A DNA stretch of 53,835 nt from CAZRKC01 sp964600665 (GCA_964600665.1 CAZRKC010000013.1:1-53835); one strand, 5' to 3'. Positions 42,157 through 51,761 are shown, counted from the first letter of the stretch. Made by a program: numbers and translations. Notes: a model not told the origin generated them from the sequence alone.

Positions 42157-42654
42157 CTAATTCTCGATGCTCATAATTTCATCTTTACCGGCAACGACGT
42201 ACTCCGGTCCGGTAAAGGCAAGCTTACGTTTGGCCGGCAACCGTGTCACCGACAGGATGATGACGCCGTTTGCACCCATGGCTTTCACTTTCTCCTCACT
42301 AAATGTTCCAATGATTTCCCCAGACTTCAAATAGGTTCCTTTTTGGACAACCGTAACCATGTCGATGTGGTATTCAGCATCATCACCCCACCCGACTTGT
42401 AGCAGATAGGATATCCCATCTTTTCCGTCGATCCGGATAATCCTCCCTGCCGAAGACACTTTCGTCACTTCTCCATCAGCAGGGGCGCACAGTCTCCCGT
42501 CATGCGGAATGAAAGCCAACCCTTCGCCTAAGAGTTTGCTTGAAAATACTTCGTCGGCCATTTGTTCAAAATGAATCGTTCTGCCAGTAACAGGTGCAAC
42601 AAACTTGCCCCAACTGGTGCGGCTGGTCAGAAAATTTTTTAATATATCTCTCAC
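42157..42654 (-). CDS. EIIA-Glc-like protein without its phosphorylatable histidines
   Basis: A 165-residue protein with the PTS EIIA-Glc (Crr) beta-sandwich pattern: FVAPVTGRTIHFEQMADEVF, LGEGLAFIPHDGRLCAPADG and KGTYLKSGEIIGTF. In Crr-type proteins the active His lies in LxxHxG and a second in NHAxxI. Here these positions read YLLQVG (Gln86) and GRIIRI (Arg71), so phosphotransfer should be lost. It may be a regulatory or binding relic. GTG 42654 is preferred (eight bases after GGGAG); an ATG at 42660 is only two bases away from that site. It is between glycerate kinase and an FMN dehydrogenase. Confidence 0.75.
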   Translation of the reverse strand: MRDILKNFLTSRTSWGKFVAPVTGRTIHFEQMADEVFSSKLLGEGLAFIPHDGRLCAPADGEVTKVSSAGRIIRIDGKDGISYLLQVGWGDDAEYHIDMVTVVQKGTYLKSGEIIGTFSEEKVKAMGANGVIILSVTRLPAKRKLAFTGPEYVVAGKDEIMSIEN

Positions 42655-42687
42655 AGGCATCACTCCCTTATGGGAACCATCAGCCAA

Positions 42688-43701
42688 TCAGAATATGACC
42701 GTTTCATTGATAGATGCCAAATCCGCACAGCCAGTCAGGATCATCGCTTGTTTCAGTTCTGCAGTCAATTTATCAATGGTTAATTGAACGCCTTCTGCAT
42801 AACCACCGACCGCACCGATAATAACCGGTCTGCCAACTAAAACGCAGTCTGCTCCCAAAGCAAGATATTTCAAAACATCGGTGCCAGTCCGAACACCACC
42901 ATCCACCATGATCACCACTTGACCTTTGACTGCTTCCACGATTTCAGGTAAAACATCGGCTGCGCCCGGAGTGTGGTCAAGAACTCTGCCCCCATGGTTG
43001 GAGACAACAATCCCTTTTGCCCCCGCCTCAACAGCCATTTCAGCTTCATCCACAGTCATAATGCCTTTGACAATGAACGGCAGCTCCGTGGAGGTAGTTA
43101 ATTCCTTGATTTCAGCTGGTGATTTGGGGCCGACCGGCTGACCTAACATTTTCATGATGACAAGACCGGCACCGTCGACATCGACACCAGCAGCAAATGC
43201 ACCGGCCTCTTGTGCGAGTTGGAGGCGGCTGATGATTTCACTTTGTTCTCTGGGTTTGATGAATGGAATCCCAAAACCGCCAGCCCGTTTGATTGCATCC
43301 AGGCCAGCAGTATATATCGTCGGATCTCCCGTATCTCCGCTCATCCCAACGGATCCGGCTTTCATGCTGCCCTGAATCACCGCTTCAATATATTCCGCTT
43401 CCGTCAGGAATCCGCCCATGTTGATCTTGGCACCGGTAATTGGTGCAGCAATCACAGGAGTCTCCAATTTTTTACCGAAAAGTTCAAACTGTGTATTCGG
43501 TTCTTTCGCTTCGTGAATCGTGCGCAAGTTCAATTTGTATGCAGCCAAAGCTTCAATGTTTTCCTTGAATGCAGCACCCGTTCCAGTGCCTCCCATTCCG
43601 GGAACTTCCCCTGCACAGGCACGTCCATCACAAATGGGACAAACCCGACATTGAGCGGGCATCCGTTCTTTCGCATTCTGTCTGACTTCTTTCAGATCCA
43701 T
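42688..43701 (-). CDS. FMN-dependent alpha-hydroxy-acid dehydrogenase
   Basis: A 337-residue TIM-barrel flavoprotein of the lactate/glycolate oxidase type. GIVVSNHGGRVLDHTPGAAD contains the catalytic His and Arg; IMVDGGVRTGTDVLKYLALG and VLVGRPVI bind FMN phosphate; PFIVKGIMTVDEAEMAVEAG precedes. The N-terminus has a cysteine group, CRVCPICDGRAC at about 18-29, found in clostridial members and absent in the aerobic oxidases, hinting at an Fe-S or thiol electron link. Together with the reductase and kinase it may handle C2/C3 hydroxy acids. The substrate is not certain. Confidence 0.88.
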   Translation of the reverse strand: MDLKEVRQNAKERMPAQCRVCPICDGRACAGEVPGMGGTGTGAAFKENIEALAAYKLNLRTIHEAKEPNTQFELFGKKLETPVIAAPITGAKINMGGFLTEAEYIEAVIQGSMKAGSVGMSGDTGDPTIYTAGLDAIKRAGGFGIPFIKPREQSEIISRLQLAQEAGAFAAGVDVDGAGLVIMKMLGQPVGPKSPAEIKELTTSTELPFIVKGIMTVDEAEMAVEAGAKGIVVSNHGGRVLDHTPGAADVLPEIVEAVKGQVVIMVDGGVRTGTDVLKYLALGADCVLVGRPVIIGAVGGYAEGVQLTIDKLTAELKQAMILTGCADLASINETVIF

Positions 43702-43734
43702 TGGCCTCTTCCTCCTGTTTTATCATTAGCAGTC

Positions 43735-44535
43735 TTATGTCAGCACCCACTTGATCAGTGAGTGAGCTGCTCCATCATCATCATTGCTATGGGTCACATC
43801 AAAAGCGATCTGCTTGACTGTCTCGGGGGCATTACCCATGGCGACACCTATCCCAGCATATTGAATCATTTCAACATCATTGTACTGATCTCCGATAGCC
43901 ATGACATCCTTTTGACGAATATCAAGATGTTTAGCCAGCCACGCCAAAGTCCGACCCTTCGATACCATACTATGAACAATTTCCAGGTACGACGGATGAG
44001 ATTTCATGGCAATGATCTGACCTTCATAATGCTGGTGCAGGTCCATCTGCAACCAGTCCAGCGATTCTGCCTCCCCCATAACGAGAATTTTCCCTGCACC
44101 TGAAGATCTGGCAAGAAAACCAGTTTCCAAAACACCTACTCGAACACCACTACGTTGGGCATAATACAGGGTTCGATCGCTGAGTTTTGGTGCATATACC
44201 ACTTCGTCCACATAGGCATGGAAGTGGAAACCCCTTTGGACCAGATCACAAGCTAAACGTTCACCCACAGATGGATCAATGGGTAGATAATAAAGCACAT
44301 CCTCAGATTCTGAGCTCTTCAATAATGCCCCATTGTATGTGATCAACGGCACATCCAGTCCAATTTGTCTCGCGACCTTTTGTGCGGAAGTAAACATACG
44401 GCCAGTAGACAATGTGACAACAACACCCCGCGCCACCACCTCCTGAATCACCTTGACTGTCAGGGGGGAGATGTGATGTTGGGTGTTCAACAACGTGCCA
44501 TCAATATCGATAGATACCAGTCGAACACTGGACAC
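43735..44535 (-). CDS. Cof-type HAD-IIB sugar-phosphatase-like hydrolase
   Basis: A 266-residue haloacid-dehalogenase-fold phosphatase. VSIDIDGTLLNTQHHISPLT is motif I (D-x-D-G-T), TLSTGRMF motif II, a Lys in SKGRTLAWLAKHL motif III and VMAIGDQYNDVEMIQYAGIG then VAMGNA motif IV. Members hydrolyse sugar phosphates or flavin precursors; the specific substrate is open. The GTG at 44535 is chosen (six bases after GGAGGT); an ATG at 44562 has no site. Confidence 0.88.
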   Translation of the reverse strand: MSSVRLVSIDIDGTLLNTQHHISPLTVKVIQEVVARGVVVTLSTGRMFTSAQKVARQIGLDVPLITYNGALLKSSESEDVLYYLPIDPSVGERLACDLVQRGFHFHAYVDEVVYAPKLSDRTLYYAQRSGVRVGVLETGFLARSSGAGKILVMGEAESLDWLQMDLHQHYEGQIIAMKSHPSYLEIVHSMVSKGRTLAWLAKHLDIRQKDVMAIGDQYNDVEMIQYAGIGVAMGNAPETVKQIAFDVTHSNDDDGAAHSLIKWVLT

Positions 44536-44600
44536 TGTTTGACCTCCAATGCAATCTCCCATAATATTTCCGGATGATTCGGGAAATTCCTGCCGGCAAC

Positions 44601-45443
44601 TTAAACCAATGGATTCCCTTCATGAATCTGCCGGTGATCCATTCCCAATTCACGTGAACGCCGAGTCGCTTCTTGGACTGCGCTCATCAAAGCAGCCCTG
44701 ACACCCGCTTTCTCCAGAGCGTAGATTCCAGTAATCGCGGTGCCCCCCGGTGATGTGACCATATCTTTCAGCCTACCTGGATGCTCATCAGACTCTAGAA
44801 CCATCTTCGCCGCTCCCAAAAAAGTTTGGGCAGCCAGCAGCATTGCTGATTCCCTTGAAAAACCGGCCATCACACCCCCGTCGGCAAAGGCTTCAATGAG
44901 AAGGAAAACATACGCCGGCCCACTACCGCTGAACCCAGTGACCGCGTCCATCAGACGTTCTTCGATCCAAATAATTTTACTCATTCCACCGGTCAGCATT
45001 TTAACCTCTTCCACTTCTGATTCCGAAGCATTCTTACCTAAACATAAAGCCGTAATTCCTTCACCCACCAGCAATGGTGTATTTGGCATCAAACGGATCA
45101 CTCGCGTATCGACTGCGAGGAACTGCTCGATAAACTGAGTGGTGATGCCTGCGGCAATCGAAACAACTAAGGTGTCTGGATGAATATCCGAACCTACTTC
45201 TGATAACACGGATTCAATGTTCTGTGGTTTGACGGTCAGAAATAATATGGAAGCAGAACGGGCAACCTCCCGATTGTCTCTTGCGGGTATAACTCCATAC
45301 TCATTCTCAAGATAATCCAAACGTTCTCCAATCGTATCACTGATGAGAATGTCACTCCGAGCAGAGACACCTGTCCTGACCATCCCTTTGATCAATGCTT
45401 CTGCCATCCTGCCAGCGCCGATAAAACCGATTCGACTGCTCAT
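44601..45443 (-). CDS. proC: Pyrroline-5-carboxylate reductase
   Basis: A 280-residue enzyme for the last step of proline synthesis. IGFIGAGRMAEALIKGMVRT is the NAD(P) loop, VIRLMPNTPLLVGEGITALC a conserved middle segment, and GFSGSGPAYVFLLIEAFADG plus the later VTSPGGTAITGIYALEKAGV the P5C reductase signature near the C-terminus. GGGAGGG precedes ATG 45443. It is controlled by the proline T-box leader upstream, so it is expressed when tRNA-Pro is uncharged. Confidence 0.97.
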   Translation of the reverse strand: MSSRIGFIGAGRMAEALIKGMVRTGVSARSDILISDTIGERLDYLENEYGVIPARDNREVARSASILFLTVKPQNIESVLSEVGSDIHPDTLVVSIAAGITTQFIEQFLAVDTRVIRLMPNTPLLVGEGITALCLGKNASESEVEEVKMLTGGMSKIIWIEERLMDAVTGFSGSGPAYVFLLIEAFADGGVMAGFSRESAMLLAAQTFLGAAKMVLESDEHPGRLKDMVTSPGGTAITGIYALEKAGVRAALMSAVQEATRRSRELGMDHRQIHEGNPLV

Positions 45444-45460
45444 GGTTCATCCCTCCCTCA

Positions 45461-45496
45461 AAAAATAAAAACTTTCGTCCTTGAAAGGGACGAAAG
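45461..45496 (-). terminator. T-box leader terminator
   Basis: On the minus strand CTTTCGTCC and GGACGAAAG pair (9 bp, 7-nt loop) and TTTTTATTTTTT follows, 17 bp before proC. It is the OFF structure of the T-box. Confidence 0.9.
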
Positions 45497-45717
45497 CTTA
45501 AACTCCGTGGTACCACCCTGATTGACTGCATAATGGACAGTCCTCTCATGATCCGAATAACGGTGGATGCCGGCCACACTTTATCACTTTTCAGTGGGCA
45601 ACTTCAGGATGGGTTCAACAGTTTCAGCCGGCTGAGACTCTCAGTTGATAATCTCTGCTCCCTGGGCGGTGACCACCTGTTTACTGGTTCCCTTCATCGC
45701 ATTCTCGATATAATTGT
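45497..45717 (-). promoter_or_regulatory. T-box riboswitch, proline specific (CCC specifier)
   Basis: The antiterminator bulge AGGGTGGTACCACGG lies at 45505-45519. Upstream, the stem I context GAA-CCC-A-TCCTGAAG aligns with the known specifier surroundings of T-boxes such as glyQS, giving CCC (45611-45613 on the plus strand) as the codon, which is proline and agrees with proC. The GCGATGAAGGG and AGTA elements at the 5' side fit stem I. Uncharged tRNA-Pro would stabilise readthrough. Confidence 0.92.
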
Positions 45718-45723
45718 TAACCC

Positions 45724-45752
45724 ATTGTAACAAATGAGCCCCCAGATGTCAA
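45724..45752 (-). promoter_or_regulatory. Promoter of the proC T-box leader
   Basis: On the minus strand TTGACA (45752-45747), 17 bp, TACAAT (45729-45724): near-perfect sigma-A promoter. It begins five bases after the stop codon of the preceding PLP-enzyme gene. Confidence 0.8.
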
Positions 45753-45757
45753 TACAC

Positions 45758-46945
45758 CTATTCTCCAAATACCTCCAGTGCTTTCTGGAAGTCAGCGACC
45801 AAATCCTCAGGATGTTCGGTCCCGACTGAAACCCGCATCAGGCCAAAAGTGATTCCCATCCGAAGACGATCTTCTTCGGGAACCCCATGATGAGACGAGC
45901 TCACCGGATGGGACAATGTCGTCCGATATCCCCCTAAAGTCATGGCATAATGCACAATGTTCAGTCGGCGAATAAATCCATTGATCTTCTCGCGATCGTC
46001 TGGCATAACAAAACTCATCATCGCCCCGTATCCATTCAAGATCCGTTTCGCAAGATCATGTTGTGGATGATTCGACAGGCTGGGGTGATTGACATGCAAT
46101 ACATACGGAGATTTGTCTAACGCATCGGCGAGGATTTCGGCATTTCGCATGGCCTGTTTAACCCGCAGATCCATGGTGCGGATGCCGCGTTGACATAGCC
46201 ACGATGAAAATGGATCCAGGGCACACCCCAATAACACCTGGTTTGAATATGCATCTTTAATGAAATCTCTGCTTCCAGTCAGTGACCCTGCAACCACATC
46301 ACTATGGCCGTTTGCAAATTTGGTCAAACTATTGATGACCACATCGGCACCCCAATCCAGAGGGCGTATTGCGATTGCACTGGTAAATGTATTGTCAATA
46401 ACCAGTTTCGCATCGTGTCGATGTGCAATTTTCGATATCGCTTCGATATCAACCACGGTGATGAGTGGATTCGATACGGTTTCTGCATATAAAATCCTTG
46501 TGTTAGGCTGAATCCCTTGCTCAACAGCAAGTGGATCTGTAAAATCAACATAAGAAACAGTAACTCCGTACTTGACCATGATTTTATTAAATAAATCATA
46601 GGTTTCGCCATACAGGTTGTCACTTGACAGAATATGATCACCCTGGGATACCAAAGTCAAAATCGCAGTACTGATAGCAGCCATGCCCGAGCTACACATC
46701 AGTGAGTCTTCACCTGCTTCCAAGTACGTAATCAGCTCTGCCAAAGCATTCCGGTTCGGGTTACGCGTGCGAATATAAGTATACCCTTTTGTTTCATACA
46801 AAGATTCCAAGTCGTCCAAGTCCTCCACATTAAATGCTGTTGCTAAATATATGGGCGGAATTTCAGGGTAATCCCGACGACCCTTGATGCGGGCTCCCCG
46901 GTTCAAAATCTCTGTTTCAGGATGCAACTTTTCTTCGTTCATCAT
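45758..46945 (-). CDS. PLP-dependent trans-sulfuration-type enzyme
   Basis: A 395-residue member of the Cys/Met-metabolism PLP family (cystathionine lyase/synthase, methionine gamma-lyase). SLMCSSGMAAISTAILTLVS and YGETYDLF position the ring; LVIDNTFTSAIAIRPLDWGA contains the Asp that binds the pyridine; VINSLTKFANGHSDVVAGSL holds the Schiff-base Lys; MRVSVGTEHPEDLVADFQ is the C-terminal signature. Which sulfur compound it acts on cannot be told from motifs. The ATG at 46945 follows AGGGGG; the TTG one codon earlier is unlikely. Confidence 0.88.
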   Translation of the reverse strand: MMNEEKLHPETEILNRGARIKGRRDYPEIPPIYLATAFNVEDLDDLESLYETKGYTYIRTRNPNRNALAELITYLEAGEDSLMCSSGMAAISTAILTLVSQGDHILSSDNLYGETYDLFNKIMVKYGVTVSYVDFTDPLAVEQGIQPNTRILYAETVSNPLITVVDIEAISKIAHRHDAKLVIDNTFTSAIAIRPLDWGADVVINSLTKFANGHSDVVAGSLTGSRDFIKDAYSNQVLLGCALDPFSSWLCQRGIRTMDLRVKQAMRNAEILADALDKSPYVLHVNHPSLSNHPQHDLAKRILNGYGAMMSFVMPDDREKINGFIRRLNIVHYAMTLGGYRTTLSHPVSSSHHGVPEEDRLRMGITFGLMRVSVGTEHPEDLVADFQKALEVFGE

Positions 46946-47020
46946 CAAGTCCCCCTATTCGTGTATTTTGCACACAATACAACATCAAGAAAGGTATCGA
47001 GCCACAGTGTTTAAAGAATA

Positions 47021-48883
47021 TCATACCTCGTCATCTTGATTGACTCGGCTTCTGATTTGAGACAATATGTCAGTCGCTTTCTCAATATTGATATTGAGTA
47101 CATCAGCTAGTGTCGCTGGATCCGCTTGCGCAATCTCCGCAACCGAACCAAAGTAGTTAAGCAATGTTTTCTTTCGTTGCTTCCCCAAACCCTTTATTTG
47201 ATCTAAAACGGATGCAACCATCCGTTGCGTGCGCAGATTGCGATGAAATGTGATTGCAAACCGGTGGGCTTCGTCCCGAATCCGCTGTAAGAGACGCAAT
47301 GCTTCCGAACGACGAGGCAGTATGATCGGATATCTGTCATAGGGTGTGAAAATTGCTTCATTCTCTTTTGCTAGGCCAATGGCCGGTATCCCTTCAAGAT
47401 TGGCTTGTGCAAGAACGGCCATCGCCACCCCTAATTGGCCCTTTCCTCCGTCGACCATGACCAAATCGGGAAGGGAATTGAAGGATGAATCTAGACTGTC
47501 GGTAAGCAATCGATGATCCTCAACACGTTTAAAACGTCTTTGCAAGACCTCTTTCATCATGGCAAAATCATCCGGACCTTCGATAGTTCGGATCCCAAAA
47601 CGCCGGTAGTCACTCGTTGCAGGAACACCATCCAAAAACACAACCATCGATCCAACTGCTTCTCGACCTTGGATATTTGAGATATCGTAACACTCAATTC
47701 TGTGAGGGATATCCGTCAACCCCAACACATCAGCCAGTTCCTTCAAAGCCCCAATAGTCATATCTTGTTTCCGTCGTTCTCTTTCTGTAAGTTGATCCAG
47801 TGCTAATTCCGTGTTTTTGAATACCATATCTAATAAATCTTTCTTTCTGCCTCGTTTCGGGACAATGACATCAACCTTTTTGCCGCGTCTTTGGGTAAGC
47901 CATTTTTCCACCAGAGCCCGATCATCGAAGAGTATCGGGACCACAACTTCTTTGGGAATGTGTGGTGCATTCAGATAGTATTGTTTCACAACAGCGGTGA
48001 GCACGTCCTCATCAGACAGTTCTTCGGTATTGTCAGCAAAGAACTGCTCTCTCCCCATTAATTTGCCATCACGAACAAAGAACACTTGAACACAGCAATC
48101 ACGATTGCGCCTGGAAAATGCAATGATATCCCGATCATCTGTAATCGATGCAGAAATTTTTTGCCGCGCGACAATCTTCTCCACTGACCGTATCCGGTTT
48201 CGAATCTGCGCTGCCTTCTCATAATTCAGCTCTTTTGCAGCGGCTTTCATTTGCTGCTTAAGGTTCTTCAGTAGGTCATCTTGCCGCCCTTCAAGAAATA
48301 GGATGCACTGCTGGATGATGTCATGATAATCTAATCGGCTGATCAATCCCTGGCAAGGGGCCTGGCAGCGTCCAATGTGGTAATTGAGACATGGCCGGTT
48401 CGGGGGGTCTCGATCAATATCTTTTTTGCAATCTCGGATGGGAAATATCCCTCGTAGCAATTCCATAGTTTCAGCCAATGCACCAGCATCGGTAAATGGA
48501 CCAAAATAGCGACTGCCATCTTTTTTTGCAGCACGCGCTTTGAGAATCCGTGGATAGGATTCTTCCATCGTAATCCTGATGAAAGGGAAATGCTTGTCAT
48601 CTTTCAAACTGATATTATATTTTGGCCGATACTTCTTGATCAGGTTACTCTCGAGAATCAATGCCTCAATCTCTGTATCGGTCACAATGGTATCGATCGA
48701 ATAGACGTGCCCAACCATGATCCGTGTTTTCGGAGTCAAGTTTTTGGACGCTTGGAAATATGAGCGCACCCGGTTTTTTAGCGATAAAGCTTTACCCACA
48801 TAGATTATATCCCCGTTGAGTGCCTTCATCTGATACACACCTGGTTTATCCGGTATGAGTTTAATCTGTTCTTGCAGGTCCAC
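47021..48883 (-). CDS. uvrC: Excinuclease ABC subunit C
   Basis: A 620-residue incision nuclease of nucleotide excision repair. The GIY-YIG domain (residues 10-95: PGVYQMKALNGDIIYVGKAL) makes the 3' cut; the UVR motif (about 205-240) binds UvrB; the RNase-H-like C-terminal half with YDISNIQGREAVGSMVVFLD and DLVMVDGGKGQLGVA makes the 5' cut; helix-hairpin-helix motifs end the protein. I take GTG 48883 (MDLQEQIKLIPDKPG), eight bases after AAAGGA; two ATGs at 48889 and 48892 overlap the uvrA stop but are too close to that site. Confidence 0.96.
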   Translation of the reverse strand: MDLQEQIKLIPDKPGVYQMKALNGDIIYVGKALSLKNRVRSYFQASKNLTPKTRIMVGHVYSIDTIVTDTEIEALILESNLIKKYRPKYNISLKDDKHFPFIRITMEESYPRILKARAAKKDGSRYFGPFTDAGALAETMELLRGIFPIRDCKKDIDRDPPNRPCLNYHIGRCQAPCQGLISRLDYHDIIQQCILFLEGRQDDLLKNLKQQMKAAAKELNYEKAAQIRNRIRSVEKIVARQKISASITDDRDIIAFSRRNRDCCVQVFFVRDGKLMGREQFFADNTEELSDEDVLTAVVKQYYLNAPHIPKEVVVPILFDDRALVEKWLTQRRGKKVDVIVPKRGRKKDLLDMVFKNTELALDQLTERERRKQDMTIGALKELADVLGLTDIPHRIECYDISNIQGREAVGSMVVFLDGVPATSDYRRFGIRTIEGPDDFAMMKEVLQRRFKRVEDHRLLTDSLDSSFNSLPDLVMVDGGKGQLGVAMAVLAQANLEGIPAIGLAKENEAIFTPYDRYPIILPRRSEALRLLQRIRDEAHRFAITFHRNLRTQRMVASVLDQIKGLGKQRKKTLLNYFGSVAEIAQADPATLADVLNINIEKATDILSQIRSRVNQDDEV

Positions 48884-48888
48884 AGCCA

Positions 48889-51732
48889 TCATCCTTTATA
48901 CTTTTGCTGGTCTCGATTCATAAGTCGTTTCAAAAATTGGCCAGTGTAAGAGGTAGGGACTTCCGCGACCTCTTCTGGTGTACCGCACGCAATGATCTCG
49001 CCACCTCGGTCTCCGCCCTCCGGTCCAAGATCGATGATATAATCCGCAGTTTTGATCACATCTAAATTGTGTTCAATGACTAAAACCGTATCCCCTGCAT
49101 CTGTAAGTCGACGTAATACCTCCAGCAATTTGTGGATATCAGCCATATGCAATCCAGTTGTTGGTTCATCTAACATGTAGATGGTCTTCCCATTACTTCG
49201 TCTGCTAAGTTCCGTTGCCAGCTTGACACGTTGGGCTTCACCACCGGACAACGTGGTGGCCGGTTGTCCGAGGCGGATGTATCCCAGCCCAACATCCTGG
49301 AGTGTCTGCAGCTTGCGTTTGATTTTCGGGATGTTCTCAAAAAACTCCAGTGCTTCATCCACAATCATATCCAGGACATCAGCTATGGTTTTCCCTTTGA
49401 AATGAACCCCCAACGTTTCACGATTGTACCGCTTGCCCTTGCATACTTCACACGGAACATAAACATCCGGCAAAAAATGCATCTCAATTTTGATGATACC
49501 ATCCCCATGACATGCTTCACAACGTCCACCTTTCACATTGAAGCTGAACCGTCCAGGCTTATATCCTCTGATTTTTGCTTCCGGTGTTTGCGCAAAAACC
49601 TGCCGTATGCTATCGAACACCCCGGTATACGTGGCCGGATTCGAACGAGGGGTTCGGCCGATCGGTGATTGATCGATGTTAATCACTTTATCTAAATGCT
49701 CAATCCCCTTGATTTCAAGATGGTCACCAGGGCGAGTTTTCGCTCTATGAAGTTTCGCTGATAAATGCTTATAGAGGATGTCATTGATCAATGTGCTCTT
49801 TCCGGAACCTGACACCCCCGTCACACAGACAAAAACCCCAAGTGGAATTTTTGCTTCAATGTTTTTGAGGTTATTCTCGGATGCGCCTCTGATGGTCAGC
49901 CAACAACCATTCAGTGGTCTCCTGATTTCAGGAATGGGAATACAGACCTTCCCACTGAGATATTGTCCGGTAATCGATTGAGGTGTGCCGATGATGTCCT
50001 CGATCAGCCCTTGCGCAACGATCTCACCACCATGAACCCCCGCTCCAGGCCCGATATCGACAATATAGTCAGCTGCTCGAATCGTTTCTTCATCATGTTC
50101 CACAACGATCAAGGTATTACCTAAATCCCGCAATCGCTTCAATGTATCCACCAATCGTAAGTTATCCCGCTGATGCAGGCCGATACTTGGTTCATCCAGG
50201 ATATACAATACTCCGATCAGACTGGAACCGATTTGCGTAGCCAGCCTTATCCGCTGAGATTCACCTCCGGACAATGAACCTGAAGCGCGATTCAAAGTCA
50301 GATAATCCAAGCCGACATTTACAAGAAAATGCAACCGCTCTTTAATTTCCTTCAACAATTGTCTGGCGATGAAAGCATCTCGTTCCGTTAGTCGCAGGTG
50401 GTCAAAATAACCATAAATGTCCCCCACTGACATCGCTGTCACATCGGCAATATTTTTCCCATCAATAGTCACTGCAAGACTCTCGCGCTTGAGCCTCATA
50501 CCCTGACAAGCTGGGCAAGGATGTGTACTCATGTAGGCTTCGATTTCTTCCCTGGCGGCATCCGATTGCGCTTCCCGATGCCTTCGTTCCAGATTTGGAA
50601 CTATCCCTTCATACCCTGTTTGATAAACCCGGACCCTTCCAAATGGATTCTCATACCTGAATTTAATTTTTTGCCCTTTCGACCCATAAAGGAGGATTTG
50701 CCATGATTCCTGATCCAGTTCCCGAACCGGAATCGTCGTATCAATGCCAAAATGACTGGCAGCAGCCTCAAGGAGCTGTGGATAGTAAGTACTTGCCCCT
50801 CGACTCCACGGGGCAAACGCTCCCTCCTCGATTGAGAGATCCGGGTTGGGGACGATCAAACTGACATCGACTTCCATATTGATACCCAGCCCATTACAAG
50901 TTGGGCATGCTCCATAAGGGTTATTGAATGAAAACATCCTGGGCGTGATTTCCTCAAAGCTGATTCCGCAATCAACACAGGCAAAGTTTTGACTCATCAC
51001 CAATTCCTCATGATCCTGAACATCGATTAGTGCCAATCCATCTGCCAAATTCAAAGCGGTTTCTAATGAGTCTGCCAATCGTTTGCCGATTTGAGGATTG
51101 ATGACCAGTCGATCCACCACCACATCGATGGAGTGTTTTTTAGTTTTCGCTAACTTGATGTCGTCACTGATTTCCATAACGACCCCATCGACTCTTACTC
51201 GGACAAATCCGTCCTTTCGAATGTCATTGAATACCTTCTGATACTCACCCTTTCGGCCGCGCACCACCGGTGCTAACACTTGAATCCGGGTTCCCTCCGG
51301 CAACATCATCACATGATCCACCATTTGCTCAACGGTTTGCTGCTGAATTGGTTTCCCACAATCTGGACAATGTGGTTTCCCTATCCTGGCAAAAAGGACT
51401 CTCAAATAGTCATAGATTTCAGTCACTGTGCCAACAGTCGAACGTGGATTGCGGGATGTCGTTTTCTGATCGATGGAAATCGCAGGGGATAGCCCTTCAA
51501 TATATTCGACATCCGGCTTGTCCATTTGTCCTAAGAACTGGCGTGCATACGAAGATAGGGATTCAACATACCGTCGTTGTCCTTCAGCATAAATTGTGTC
51601 AAAGGCCAAAGAGGATTTTCCTGAACCACTCAGTCCGGTAAAAACCACCAATTGATCCCGTGGTATTTCCAGATTAATATTCTTGAGATTATGTTGTTTG
51701 GCACCACGGATCACGATTTTGTCTTTCGACAT
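48889..51732 (-). CDS. uvrA: Excinuclease ABC subunit A
   Basis: A 947-residue damage-recognition ATPase with two ABC modules. GLSGSGKSSLAFDTIYAEGQ and GVSGSGKSTLINDILYKHLS are the two Walker A sites; SGSLSGGESQRIRLATQIGS and PATTLSGGEAQRVKLATELS the signatures; zinc modules CPDCGKPI, CVDCG..CPTCNGLG, CPAC and CEACHGDG..CEVCKGKRYN are present. ATG 51732 lies six bases after AGGAGG. The gene follows uvrB and overlaps the start region of uvrC, so the three form one unit. Confidence 0.98.
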   Translation of the reverse strand: MSKDKIVIRGAKQHNLKNINLEIPRDQLVVFTGLSGSGKSSLAFDTIYAEGQRRYVESLSSYARQFLGQMDKPDVEYIEGLSPAISIDQKTTSRNPRSTVGTVTEIYDYLRVLFARIGKPHCPDCGKPIQQQTVEQMVDHVMMLPEGTRIQVLAPVVRGRKGEYQKVFNDIRKDGFVRVRVDGVVMEISDDIKLAKTKKHSIDVVVDRLVINPQIGKRLADSLETALNLADGLALIDVQDHEELVMSQNFACVDCGISFEEITPRMFSFNNPYGACPTCNGLGINMEVDVSLIVPNPDLSIEEGAFAPWSRGASTYYPQLLEAAASHFGIDTTIPVRELDQESWQILLYGSKGQKIKFRYENPFGRVRVYQTGYEGIVPNLERRHREAQSDAAREEIEAYMSTHPCPACQGMRLKRESLAVTIDGKNIADVTAMSVGDIYGYFDHLRLTERDAFIARQLLKEIKERLHFLVNVGLDYLTLNRASGSLSGGESQRIRLATQIGSSLIGVLYILDEPSIGLHQRDNLRLVDTLKRLRDLGNTLIVVEHDEETIRAADYIVDIGPGAGVHGGEIVAQGLIEDIIGTPQSITGQYLSGKVCIPIPEIRRPLNGCWLTIRGASENNLKNIEAKIPLGVFVCVTGVSGSGKSTLINDILYKHLSAKLHRAKTRPGDHLEIKGIEHLDKVINIDQSPIGRTPRSNPATYTGVFDSIRQVFAQTPEAKIRGYKPGRFSFNVKGGRCEACHGDGIIKIEMHFLPDVYVPCEVCKGKRYNRETLGVHFKGKTIADVLDMIVDEALEFFENIPKIKRKLQTLQDVGLGYIRLGQPATTLSGGEAQRVKLATELSRRSNGKTIYMLDEPTTGLHMADIHKLLEVLRRLTDAGDTVLVIEHNLDVIKTADYIIDLGPEGGDRGGEIIACGTPEEVAEVPTSYTGQFLKRLMNRDQQKYKG

Positions 51733-51761
51733 ATACATCCTCCTTATGAAACCCCGACATT

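Noticed and set aside
43210..43761. 183-codon plus-strand open frame
   Set aside because: Antisense to the FMN dehydrogenase gene; composition is that of a complementary-frame shadow.
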